Source of the DNA: Chamaecrista fasciculata | Lineage: Eukaryota > Streptophyta > Magnoliopsida > Fabales > Fabaceae | Length of the DNA: 64,000 nucleotides | Direction: 5' to 3' | Assembly: GCA_003254925.1 (NCBI GenBank) | Contig: QANZ01034935.1 | Coordinates: forward strand, 31,635-95,634 | In this document: positions 33,328 through 45,437 of the stretch, one piece after another | Layout: every line of letters starts with the position of its first letter | Numbering within the stretch: the first letter of the stretch is position 1 | The notes under the pieces: generated by a model | What the model was told of the DNA's origin: nothing | The model's input: only the letters and a program-made list of their open reading frames with translations | The model's database searches: none | Program-made: the position numbers and the translations under genes

Positions 33328-36300
33328 ATGGCGAAGATTTCAGTGGCTTTCGGTTTAAAGACTCTATTTACTGCTCTCGGAGCTCTCATGCTGGCTACCC
33401 TTATTTATACTCTCTTCAAGGATGGTTTCCCATTTCGAAAAGAACTTCTCACGCCGTAATTCCTCTCTCACTCTCTCGTTTTCCTTTTTTTTTTATTCTT
33501 TTTCTGTTTTTGATGAATTACACTCTCGTTTTCAATCATGCAAAAATAATGAGTATCTGCGCTCTACCATGTGCTGTTGATCAAATTAATTCTAGCGAAT
33601 TTCATTTATCGATTAAAATCTGTGTCTGTGTTATTTACCTTTTTTAGTAAAGAAAAGTTTCTCAATGGAGTGTGAAATAATTGAATTGTGTCAAATCGGA
33701 ATGCTTAATTTTTTGATTATGCTTAACGTATATCAGGAGCTAAGTGAACTGTGGCAAATATGTAATGTAACAACCAGTTCGAAATGCATCTCTAGGTTTT
33801 AGAATTCTGAGGATTCTTGGATCAATTTTGAAGGAGTTATTTAATTGTCCACTGCATGGAAATTCACTTGATTTTGTTCACAATCGACATACTACTCTTA
33901 GTTGTCTACTTTTCTACTTGAACATGTAATTGGTAGGTTGTAATTATGAACCCTTGATAGTTTCCTTCATTCTTGTAGTTTCTTAGGAACAAAAAGAAAA
34001 CAATGTCTAGTTTGCGTCTTGATTTGGGGTCAAATATTAAGACTATTTGGTTATATGATCAACATGAGACTTTCGTATCATTAATTTGATGATATTAACC
34101 TGTTTTAGGACACAATTGAGAACCTTTGTAAACATTAGGGACAAAAATGACGACAAAAAATATAGGGGATGAAACTGAAAATTACCCTAAACGTTGGGAA
34201 TGGAAAATTTACTTATGAGTTATGAGATGTTTAGTTAAGTAAAACACAAAGTACATTTGCATGATATTTTTGTTACTTCTTATTTTTCTTTTATGGAAAT
34301 GAAAATTCAGTCTCATATTTGTATTGATTTATTATTTTTATTTTAACTATTATTTTCTTTTATAATTTCCCTGTTATACTTGATTCAGGTGGATGTTGGC
34401 AACTTTGATTGATTTCTACATCAATGTTGTATCTTTGGCAGTAAGACAAATTCTTCTCTTTCTTTCGTTTTTTTTACCCAGGGATGGTGGGGGTGAAAGA
34501 GGGGTGCTATTATATTCTTTGATAAATGACTCATTGTTTCCCTTATGATGATGAATTATTATATTCTTTAGTTATTACTTCCTTGATAGAATGTACAATC
34601 TCATTTAGTGATGGTAAAACATAGAAAAGAAATAAGTGATCACTGTATGGTTCTTTAATTTTGTTGTAAAGAAAAATATGAAGGAGCATAATTTGTGAAA
34701 ACTTTTACAATGCTAACTTCTTTTTCCTATTTCAAGTAGAATTTTTGCAGGATTATCAACAGACTGATATTGTTTAGTGGTATCTAGGAATAGGAAATAA
34801 AGCTGTTTAATAATTCATATCCCATTTCGATTGTATTTTCAATTATCAGCTGTGGTTGTTTAATGTGTTTCTGAAGTGTTGTATATTAGTTGAACTACTG
34901 ACTGTCGGGCATTTCAAGATGTTGGTCCAGAAATCTAGATTAATCCCATTCAGTATGTGATATGTGACCATTTTGTCAAGTTGGTATTCAACTGGGCTAT
35001 CTCTCTTCATATGTTTACACTTGTGGTTTACTTGGACTCTCTACTTTGTTGATGATGTTGGACAGAGAGAGGCAAGGGAGAGAATGAGAAATAGGGAGGG
35101 GGAGAAAAACAGAAATAGGGAGAGGGAGAAGAGAGATTGGGGGATAAAGGAGAAATGGAGGGAGAATAGAAGAAATGAGGGAGAGATTAATGATCTGATT
35201 AATATTATCAATATGCATGAATTGCATTACAAAGGTATAAGGGGCTTTATATAGAGAGCCCAAGTCAAAGATAAATTAAAGCCAATTGAAACATAACAAG
35301 TTTCAAGACAACTATTTCTAATAATGATAAAAGTTAGAACTTCCAAGATGGTAAAAGCAAGGATAATTCCTCGATGCTTATCTAGTCAAACTCTAATATT
35401 CCTTAGGTAGAAGTAATTCTTTTCTTCCTTCTAGAGTAGGTTTTCCAAGATTTTCCAACATTATTTGATTGTCCATAGTAGGCATTCTGATAGACTTGAT
35501 TCATTTGTAAAAAAATATTTTAGTTTTGTTTGAATTGAATTATCGCACAAGAAAAATTACAAGTTTTATATTGACAACTTTATAACTTGTGCTGTATACC
35601 ATTAAAACTTTGCATGAAACCTAGTGATTTTTGTGATATTTTTCAACAGTTCTCCTTTATGAAACCATTTGAGAGTTTAAAATTTTTGAAGTGATATCAC
35701 CTTAAAGATATGTACTACTTAACAGAACATTTTTAACGGGTGATATAACGAAGTTTACTTGTCTAAGTGAAGTTTCATCATAACTGAAACATTTTTCTTT
35801 TTATCATATCAGGTCTGGGTTGCTTACAAGGAATCTAATTGGATCAGCTCAATTTTGTGGATAGCTTTACTTATCTGCTTCGGAAGGTGCCCTTCAATAA
35901 TGCGTCAATCATATTTTATTTGGATGATAAATTTTGCAGTATTACATTAATAAATAATAGTTTGAAGCTTATATAAGAACTGTATGGGGGACCATTTTCA
36001 AGATGATATATACTTGCCTACCATGACATTCTTTTTAATAATGTTGTCTTGCTCTGCTACAATTCTCAATACGATGAAAGTCCAATCAAATGCCATGGTT
36101 TCTCAATTTTATCGGACCAAAATAGTCTCTTGATTGTATATTAATGTGTGCAGGCCAAGTGGACACAGTGATTGGACTCTGTTTTTCTACTTCATCTTGC
36201 AAACGATTATAAATATTTTTCTGGACCTTTATATTAATTAGTTAAACTTTTGGTTTTTGAGTGTTGTACTTGTAGAAATATGCATTGTCTGAATTTCTCT

Positions 36301-39300
36301 TAGGAGGCATAAGCATGTTGACATTTTATATCTCCATGTTAATATGATTATTTGGTAATGATACATATGGAGAATTAAAACATTTTAGTCTTGATTTGTT
36401 ATAACCTAGATACTATTCGTCATGTGATTTTATGTTATTTTTGTAACTCAAGTTGTTCTTTGTGGTCAAAACTTGAAAGGTCAAATTTATTGTGGGCTTT
36501 TACTTTGTTTCTTATATCTTGCTTTTGATCATGTGATCATTAAATTAATCTTAGAAGTAATAATTTAATTTCAATTTCCTATTTTTCATTGTTTTCAGCA
36601 TTACTACATGTGCCTATATTGTTGTGCAATTTTCGAAGCTGTCAGCTCAAGAATCTTCACATGATCCATTGTATGATGTTCTGTTGAAGCATCCAAGCAG
36701 GTATGTACTTATAATTATTGATGTCTGATTTGAATGTTAACTTTTATCAATTTCCTTGTTCCCTTGTTAATTGTGTTATTCCAGTTTCCATTCAATCCAT
36801 CCTTCAACATCTCTTTCATTAGTTGCCCATTACTAGTATTGAATTTTTTTTTTTGGGTCTGAATTATTAGTATTGAATTATTGACTAATTTTCTCGTGGT
36901 TGATTATTATGATCTTTGTGAAATATTGTGATCTTAAAGTATTTTATATTGGGTATATCCTTCCTTAAGTAGATATTTGGTGCACTGATAATTTTTCAAT
37001 CTATGCTCAAATATACTTCAGATATAATCGGTGACTGAAGAGAGTCATAAGTAGAATATTGTATTTCAAATTTTAGGCAATTGCATGATTGTACTGTCTG
37101 AATTAGTGGATGCAACCTTTTTTTTCTAATGGTGCATTTACCAAAGATACTTGTTAGTATCAGTTACTATGAGGAGTACTTTGGCATTTTACATCTTAGT
37201 ATAGGAAGTAGTTTGTGAGAAGTTAGATAGTTTTGTATATAATTTTTAAAATTTTAGGAGTTTTGGATCTGACTGACACTAACAAGTCTTTTTGCTTAGG
37301 AATGGTTCGGAAGCAGAACAAAAATGGAAGCACTCTTTTGTTGTGACTCTAAGAATTCTGTTCACCGTTTTGGGTGGTTTTATGTTGTTAACTTTGGTGT
37401 ACACACTTGTTACTGACGGAAGCCCTTTCAGGATGGAGCTTTTAACTCCGTAAGTGCTTTATATTTGTTATCATTATCATTATTCTTCTTGCTATCACTA
37501 TTGTCAACAAAAGGATGTTTGGATTCTTTCTGATGTCAGCACACCCCACTTGAAAAGAGCATAAAGAAATGATTTAATCTAATATACATATTCTTCTTCA
37601 GTTTTTCTGACCTGATTACTGATAGGAACAACAAGGAAAATTAAATAATGTAGAGCAGTCTGAATGAAAAGTTAAATGGCAGAACAAGTGCCAGTATCTT
37701 TAATACTATTACTCCCCAATAAGTGTGTCTGTTGGGAGGACAAAACTTCAATACCTGAAAACAAATAGTGAACTAATAAATGACAATTAGTGATAAGGAG
37801 TTTTTAAAGAATACATTCCCAACTATAGCGGAAAGCTGAATAACATAAACTGAATGCTAAAACTGAGGAAATTGACTAGTAGTGGGATCATGCTACGTGA
37901 TTCAGGGAGATGATGCGTTATGATGTTCTGCAGCCCTCACATTGTGTGAAAGTTCCTCCACCAGCCATAACAGATAGTTGTGGACGTTCCTAGCAACTAA
38001 ATGAGTGGGACTTGGTCAAGCTTTTCTTCATCTATATCCTTACATGGGCCTCTTCTTGAATAAGTCAACATGGGCTCCACGGGCTCCTTATCAGTATTAC
38101 TATTATTCCCCAAAACTCACATTCTCCTTATGGCCAAGGTTGGGAATTGCTTTGCAATCAAATTGTATTCTTCCTTGCTTGCTTCTTCCAAAGGTCTGCC
38201 AGTCTGCCTAGCCATTGGATTAGCAGCTTAAGGTTATACTCGGAATCCAGTGACCTAGGTTCGATCCGGGTCATGTAATTTGACCGTTATGCAATTGAAC
38301 CAAATCAACCCATCAAAATCTCAATGAACCGGCTGACCTGGTGACACGTCCTTTTTTGGTTATATATATATATATTACATTTTTCAACAGAATAAAATAT
38401 TTTCTTATTGTTATAGGTAGAGCACTCATGTTATTTAACAATCAAGGAGAAAGAATCATTGCATTACTAACATGTTAGTTTATTAAATTCATTCTGCTAA
38501 TAAACATTTTTCAATATTAATCATTATTTGTTTAAGAAGAGATTATACGGTATATAATTCTAAGTTTTTATATATAATTAAACTATTTAATATAAAGTTA
38601 ATGAAGCATCTTCAAATACTTGCTAATGTTATTTGAGAGTTTTCCTCTTTGATAAGTATTTATAAAGTGCAGAGGACGGACAATAATGATTTAGAATAAT
38701 GAGTTAATGATGTAGAAACTAGTAACAGAGGAAGAGGTGAGGGAGGGTAGAAGAGAAGAAATGAGGAGGGATGAAAAGAAAGGAGGGAGAAGGGAGAAAA
38801 ATAATAGTCTGAATAATATTCTGAAATTGCATGAATTGACTTACAAAAAGTAGACGGAGCTTTATATCAAGAGCCCAAGTCCATGAACGATGAAGCCAAA
38901 TAACAACTTCCAAAATAATAATAAAAGCAAACATATTTCCAACAAAATAATAAAAGCAAGCATATTTCCAAAATAATAAAAGCAAGGTTCATTTTCTAGT
39001 CAAACTCTAATATTCCCTAGGTAGCAATAACTCTTTTATTCTTTCTAGAATATGTTTTCCAAGGTTTTCCATCAATTAATTAATTAATTAATTTTTTTTC
39101 CTCGATGAGATTTTTTTTTCTGGTTCAAATCAAGTACTTGGTATGTTTTATGAGAATTTTATTTTATAACTTTGCATTCTTGTCTGAGTTAATTCTTCTT
39201 AAAACTGCTTGTTCCCGTCATTTATTTTTTAAATACATGTCAAGATCTCCAAAATGTTTGCAGATGGATGGTAGCAACGCTAGTTGACTTCTACATCAAT

Positions 39301-42160
39301 GTTGTGGCTCTAGCGGTATGTCTACATTGCTTTTATCATAGCAACTATAAATTATGTGAAAGATAAATTTATGGCAAGTTGGCAACTAACTTGAAAGAGG
39401 CACTGTAAGTCGTTTTCTTTGTTATAAAGCAAAAAGATGGCTAGGCATTTCTACTTAAAGAAATTGTCTTACAGGTGATATGCTTTGAATCACATTTCAT
39501 GTGCATAAGTTCTAAAATTTTAAGCCTTATTGCCTGGCAATTTTTAAATCTTTGTTCATCCTATTCTACACTGAAATGATATGCTTCTCTTTTTAAATTC
39601 TGTGAGGATCTGAGCATCTAAGGCCTCTAAGCCAGTATATCTTAAGAGTAAACAATTTCTAGCTAAACAAATATGATTAAACAAGTCCACTGGGATTTCA
39701 TTCTTGCACATCATTATTACCTATTTACCTTGTCAATCAAATCATAACCTAAATTTCCTGTTAGACGCATATCCATGCATATTGGAACAAGAAAGCAAAT
39801 CTGATTGAATATAGTATACTCTGAAACTGTTCAATACATTCTAGATATTATTAAAATATTCCTAATCTCCCCTATCTTGACATAGAAACACGTTTGACAC
39901 TTTACAATATTATTGTTAAGAACGTTTTTAAATGGAAAGTAAATTATATGCCTGGAACATAATTTTGACAAATTAAAATGAAATTGTATGTGTTTATGGT
40001 TTACTGTTTAGTTAGTATGACTGGTGTTGAATAAGCACATAAAAGTTTACTTTTGGTACTTCTTGTGCTTCAATGTAAACATCCTTCTATTGTATACAAT
40101 ATCAGGTTTGGGTTGCCTACAAAGAACATTGTTGGATTTCTGCTGTCCTTTGGATAGTACTATTGATATCATTTGGCAGGTTAGTTCTAACCAAGTTTAC
40201 ATTTGAATATAGCTTAGTGTTCAAAACTTTTTATGATGACCAAATACTGTTAAGAATATTAGTGTTTTAGTGGACTTGAGTTTTATGATTGGTAGATTTA
40301 AATTTCCATTGAGCTCTTAATTTAAAATGACACTACAATTGATAGCAAAATTTTGCTGTGTTATGAAATATAATGTATTTTTTTTTCACTTTATTGTCCA
40401 GTTGTATGCTATTACTGATTTCTGTGCATGCATGAGTAATGTTTTGATAGAGAAATGATCTATGTCAGCTAACACATTGAATTGATCGATGTTTTGCTCC
40501 AATAATTTTATTTTATCCATATGCAAAAATAGAACACCTTGGCATTAGTTGATTCATATAGCCGACTCTATCTAGTGGGAAAAGACTTTGATTGTTGTTG
40601 TTGTTGTATAATGCAGATCCCTTTATTCAAAATTCTAAACATAATAAACTTCAGGCTGCCAGTTTGAGAATTTTTCTGAGATCATAATCTAACAAGCCAT
40701 TTTTTGCGTTGTTGCAAACTGAATTGATCTGAAGAAAATGAATTGACTTATAATTTGAATCTGCACTACATATATGCTGTGTAAGAAGACTGCACAAGTT
40801 GAATATAAAATCAGAATTTTAATTTTTTTTTTGGTTACAAAATCAGAATTTTATTTTGTTTTTTTCCCTTATATTATATATCTTATATCTTGTATATATA
40901 TGGCTTTGTAGCTTTCTGGTATTGGTTCCCTAAACTATATTAATTGATATTTGAAAAAAAATTGAATAAACTATAAAGTAATGGGAGTTGAATAAGGAAG
41001 TTAAATAACTTGCCAAATTTCTACTACTAGTTTCTATATTATTTTAAATCGTAATAAAAAAATTATTTATTTTGTAATTTTTTTAAAGAGCGGGAAGTGA
41101 CCAGAAAATAACTTCCTACAACTAAAATATATACTCTATTTTCATATTCTCTTCATCACTAACCATTGATTAACTTTAATGGACCATTTTGGATTGAAGA
41201 GAATGAAGAAGGGAAAGAATCAAATCAAACCCTCCCTTCTCCTATTCTCCTTAATCAAAATATAGACTAAGGTTGATGGTCATCTAATTTCTGAATTTGT
41301 GTTTTTTAATAAATATTGACACATCTATGCTTTTCCAAATTTTCAGCATTACTACTTGCATCTACATTGTGTGGCAACTGTTCCAGATCACTCGCCAAGA
41401 TCCTGCTTATCTTATTTTAGTGCATCGTGGTGACAGGCAAGTCTTTAATAGAACTTGTTCATTTTGATTTTTGACTTTCTAAATTTGGGATTGAACAATT
41501 TAAGATGTAAAGATTCTGGGATGGAAGAATACATCAGCATATTAAGATTGTTCTGTCTTACTGAGACAAAATCATGGCATCATTGTGCAAAATATTGTTA
41601 ATTTGATCTTTAATACTTCATGATAGAGTGATTAGAGTCAGAGTAAAGAAGATACTTACTAAAAGAGAGGTCCTTTCTGTCTGTTGCTGTTAATCGATAA
41701 AAGCTGAAATACTTCTCTATTGTTGATGTATGATTGGAAAAGTGATTTATGTTGTACTGAGCAGCTTATATATGTTGCCTGTAAATGATACTTTCATTTG
41801 GGTCCTTGACAAACTTGATCGAAATCGAAAACAGAACTAATACTGTGCTAACTAAATTTACTATGACCATCTAAAAAACTCAGATTATGGTACTTGAAGA
41901 ATTTTGTCTTGCTTATACAGTTCGTTAGAAGACTCAAGTGTTAGTTAGTCCTTAATAAGATATTAAAGATCAAAGATACTTTAGATTTTGGATTGTCATG
42001 TTTTTATCCTCTGAAACTTATATTTCATATCTGGCATATTTCAACATTTTTGTCTGCATTGTCTCTCATGATTCATAATTTATCTTACTTAGAAACGTTA
42101 ATTCTTGTCTATGATAGGGCAGAAAACAAATATAAAACTATTTCTTGTGGGGCAACATAG
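33328..42160 (+). CDS. DUF1475-family six-pass membrane protein (9 exons, internally duplicated)
   Basis: Exons 33328-33455, 34389-34440, 35813-35886, 36599-36700, 37300-37449, 39264-39315, 40106-40179, 41347-41436, 42118-42160; 254 residues, matching the roughly 250-residue plant DUF1475 family of unknown function. Each half has three hydrophobic segments. First half: TLFTALGALMLATLIYTLF, then WMLATLIDFYINVVSLA running into VWVAYK, then SSILWIALLICFG running into ITTCAYIVVQF. Second half: TLRILFTVLGGFMLLTLVYT, then WMVATLVDFYINVVALAVWV, then ISAVLWIVLLISFG with ITTCIYIVWQLF. A charged loop around residues 100-130 joins the halves. Intron phases run 2-0-2-2 twice, and the 52- and 74-nt exons occur in both halves, so the gene arose by intragenic duplication. 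The last intron appears to use a GC donor (CAG|GCAAGT); reading through instead gives a stop within about 10 codons. Introns 2 and 5 carry LTR-like insertions. Function unknown. Confidence 0.88.
33484..33522 (-). mobile_element. Possible micro-insertion in DUF1475 intron 1
   Basis: A 39-bp T-rich segment lies between copies of CTCTCGTTTTC (33473-33483 and 33523-33533), just after the exon 1 donor. The flanking repeat is pyrimidine-rich, so chance is possible. Confidence 0.35.
35056..35460 (-). repeat. Solo LTR-like insertion in DUF1475 intron 2
   Basis: 405 bp with minus-strand start TGTTGGAAAATC (35460) and end CTGTCCAACA (35056), i.e. TG...CA. A TATATAAAGC promoter-like box lies near 35247. 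It is purine-rich on the plus strand. It is related to 38711-39071. No clear 5-bp target duplication is seen. Confidence 0.55.
36846..36867 (-). mobile_element. Micro-insertion in DUF1475 intron 4
   Basis: T9-GGGTCTGAATTAT lies between perfect copies of TAGTATTGAATT (36834-36845 and 36868-36879). In A-rich orientation the tail is CAGACCC-A9. Confidence 0.65.
38711..39071 (-). repeat. Second LTR-like insertion in DUF1475 intron 5
   Basis: Related to 35056-35460: shared CTAGTCAAACTCTAATATTC, TTTTCCAAGGTTTTCC, GCATGAATTG and GGAGCTTTATAT blocks. A roughly 28-bp AAATAATAAAAGCAA-type unit is repeated about three times at 38905-38985. Ends are less exact. Confidence 0.5.
40822..40838 (-). mobile_element. 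Micro-insertion in DUF1475 intron 7
   Basis: A T10-GGTTAC block lies between perfect copies of AAAATCAGAATTTTA (40807-40821 and 40839-40853). In A-rich orientation it reads GTAACC-A10, like the TTACC-A9 tail at 11610. Confidence 0.7.
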
Positions 42161-43002
42161 CAATGGTGTTCATGATCAAGAGGGATTTCAGGCCTAAACT
42201 ATCCGGTATGGTGTTCACAATCACAGGACATTTACTTCTACTGAAATACTAAAGCGGGAGAAATTTCCCATTAAGTGTAGAAATAGGTGATAGAAAATTG
42301 CGCAACTCCATGAAAAGTAGATTAATTATGTTTATTTGATCATAGGTGAGCCATATGTAAAGTGAAAAATAAATTTTAGTCCCATAACTTTGTAAAACTA
42401 ACAGTTGTCTTTAATTTGGAGAAAATTCCAGGCTAGTATAAGTCTTGTTTAACACAAAACATGCGTATATTCAACATTTAAATATAGTCCTGAATGTTTA
42501 TAAGAAGATTTATAAGAATTGCAAAATAGTAGATATTTCAGCAAATGTAACTTTCTATTGTACAACAATTGATCGCTATTTAATATTTATAATGAAAAGA
42601 TTTTTCATTTTTGTAAATTATGTATTTTCTAATCAACTTGATATTATCGGTAATTAAAGACATAATATTATGAATTAATGTTATAATCTTTTAACTAACA
42701 CTCAATTTTATTTTCATATTAACAAAATAAATTTATAAGAAATCTATGAATTTTATGTAAAATCTTAAAAGTTTTAAAATTTTAATTTTAATGATGAAGA
42801 AAATGTGTTTACAAAATAATTAAAATGTCATTTTATTATATATTTTTCTTGTTTATCAAAAAAAGAAAATGTCATTTTATTAACTAATAGTGTTACTATA
42901 TGTTATATCTTCAGTTATCAATGTTATTTAATTAATTTAGTAAACAAATAGATATATGAATAAAAATCGATGACAAAATAAATTGTGAAAGACCAAATTG
43001 AC
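42161..43002. other. DUF1475 3' UTR and AT-rich intergenic DNA
   Basis: No further gene. It includes the micro-insertion at 42839-42865. Confidence 0.5.
42839..42865 (+). mobile_element. Micro-insertion between 17-bp direct repeats
   Basis: Twenty-seven bases ending TTTATC-A7-G lie between perfect copies of AAAATGTCATTTTATTA (42822-42838 and 42866-42882). Confidence 0.65.
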
Positions 43003-43337
43003 CTAGGAAGCATGGACACTGACACGGATATGGGACACGACACGGACACGGACACACTGACACGCTAAGTTTTTAAAATGATTTGACACGACGCGACATA
43101 TATTAATATATATAAATAATTAAAATCTATAAATTTTGATAAAAATTTAAAAAATTACAATATCTATCGGTAATATATGTCATATGTAATATTATTTTCT
43201 ATTATTTTTCATGATAAAGTCACAAAAAATTAATTTTATATTTTGAAACTTACGAATATGTGTCGTGTGGGTGTCGGATACGGACACGTGTTTGACACGG
43301 CGACACGCTGTTAAAATGAAGTGTTCATGTTTCATAG
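43003..43337. mobile_element. 335-bp MITE, copy 2 (GAAGCATGGACACT family)
   Basis: It starts CTAGGAAGCATGGACACT and has the same 335-bp length as the copy at 2900-3234. The right end (GTTCATGTTTCATAG) is more decayed. The flanks AAATTGAC (42995-43002) and AAATTGAA (43338-43345) match at 7 of 8 bases, in line with an old 8-bp target duplication. Confidence 0.75.
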
Positions 43338-43929
43338 AAATTGAACAAAAACGTAAATACACGAGGGACTACAATGAGAATTTTGTCATTTGGAAGATAT
43401 AGCAAAGCTTCTCATACAAGACACAAGTGTAGGCTTGCTCTCGTGAAGACAAAAAATGAGTACAAAATATTGACTACAAGAGGCAACATACCTCTCAAAA
43501 AACTAATAAAATAAACAACTTACATCACATATGTAAACAACTCGTTAAAAGAAAAAAAGATTAAAATTTAAAGCAGGCGACCCAAATCAAGAGAAAATAA
43601 TCAACACAAAGGCGAAACTTAATGTAAACTTAATGTAAAATATTTTATATGTTTGTTATAATGTTTCCAATTAACATTTAATATGTGAATAAAATTTTAT
43701 GCATGACTATAATTGAGAGAGAATGTTATTATTTATAATTTTTTGAATGATGAATCATCACACAGACAAAATATAATTAAAACTTATTATTAAAAGAATC
43801 TTATGACAAATATATAAAAAACTTTATATTTATATATGTATATTCTATATCTAATCTATCTATCTGTATATCTATATATATATAGCTTCATGAGTTGCCA
43901 GTCTGTCACATTAGCAAAGAAAATTTTAA

Positions 43930-44605
43930 AAATAAAAAAGAAATCAATTTTCACAATTTATTCCGTTTAATTAATGCAAAATATAGTACTTATCTATGTT
44001 CTTTAAAAATCAAACTGATTTATGTCAGCAAATGTAATATTATAATTTTAAAATCAAAGTAATTTCTCACAATCCCTTTAATTTCGAAGGTAACAAGTAA
44101 TATATTTAATTATGATATTAAGATTAATTGATCATGACTACATTTTCGAACCTTAATAAGTTAAATGAAAAAATATTAATCAACCAAAATCCTTAAATCT
44201 CAGAATTAAAACAGATTATTAACTTAATCAATTTAATTAAAGAAAAAAACTTAATTAAAAAAATAAGTAATGAGTCTATGAATTAGCAATTGTGATAACA
44301 ATCCTTGATTCTCTCATTTTAATATCTTCTATAAAACGTTTTTGACTCTCTCATATCATTTTGAAAATTCAAAATTTAATGTGATAAAAATAAATTTAGT
44401 TTATCCCAAATATTTTTTATCATTAAAAAAAGGAAAATAAATTATTTTTCGCAATTTATGCAGTTTAATTAATGAAAATTATGATATTTATATGTATCCC
44501 TAATTCATTGGACCTATTTACATCAGCAAATACAATATTAAAAATAAATAATTAAAATAATTTCACACAATCCCTTTAATTTAGGAGGTAACAAGTCAAG
44601 CAATA
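43930..44605 (+). repeat. Degenerate tandem duplication, unit about 510 bp
   Basis: Blocks at about 43940-44100 recur in order at about 44450-44600: TTTAATTAATG, CATCAGCAAAT / GTCAGCAAATG, CACAATCCCTTTAATTT and GGTAACAAGT. The rest has diverged. No coding frame; no named family recognised. Confidence 0.5.
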
Positions 44606-45267
44606 TATATTTTTATAATTATATAATTTATGTATTTATTGAGCACCGATTAGTTAGGTCAAGATTTAGTAAATAGATTTTCTTACCAAATAGCTAGAGA
44701 ATGATGTTGAGATAAATCTATTTCTATTGATATATTAATTCAGTCGAGAGAATAATATTATCACTTTAAAAGAATACAAATTCATATATATATATATATA
44801 TATAATATTATTCTTTAGATACCTCCATTTACATTAATTTATTAACTTCAAATTAACAATAATTAAGAGTATAATCTTCTCTCCTTAAATTTTGGATAAT
44901 TTTAAAATAAAAAACATATTAGTTTCACCGATGCTAATGCCTAACATTTCGGATTTAAAAACAATATATTAACATATCAAATTAATTAACTTTATTTTAA
45001 GAAATAAATATGAGTTTAATATGATATTTCTACTCTCTTTCTCTCTCACTCTCAGCTATTTTCTCAACAGAAAAATCATTTCAGACAAAATGGTAAGGGT
45101 CTACTTCTTGCCTATTATGATAATTGCAGTTAACATCCATTAATTTCAATTTGATTTCACTCACAAGATGCTATGCCAAGTGGTTTCTGCATCCTGATGT
45201 AGTAGCACAATATGATTACATATTTTCATATTTATATGGGATGAAGACTTGCGGAGTTTGAGCATTT

Positions 45268-45437
45268 CTATGAAGCATGGACACTGACACGGACATGGAC
45301 ACAGCGACACACTAAACTTTTAAAATTACATGACACGACACGACATATATTTATATATAAAAATAATTAAATATTCATAATTTTTAATGAAAAATTTAAA
45401 ATTACAATTTTTATTCATAATATATGTCATATCTACT
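45268..45437. mobile_element. Left half of a third GAAGCATGGACACT MITE
   Basis: It starts TGAAGCATGGACACTGACAC and follows the 2900-3234 copy for about 165 bp to ATATATGTCATAT, then stops. The right terminus is missing, so the copy is truncated and immobile. Confidence 0.65.

Noticed and set aside
34964-35254. 96-residue Arg/Glu-rich frame
   Set aside because: It starts in intron DNA and runs through the purine-rich part of the LTR-like insertion; low complexity.
38255-38275. GGTTCGATCC motif like a tRNA T-arm
   Set aside because: No acceptor stem, D-arm or anticodon arm can be traced around it; a repeat fragment in a DUF1475 intron is more likely.
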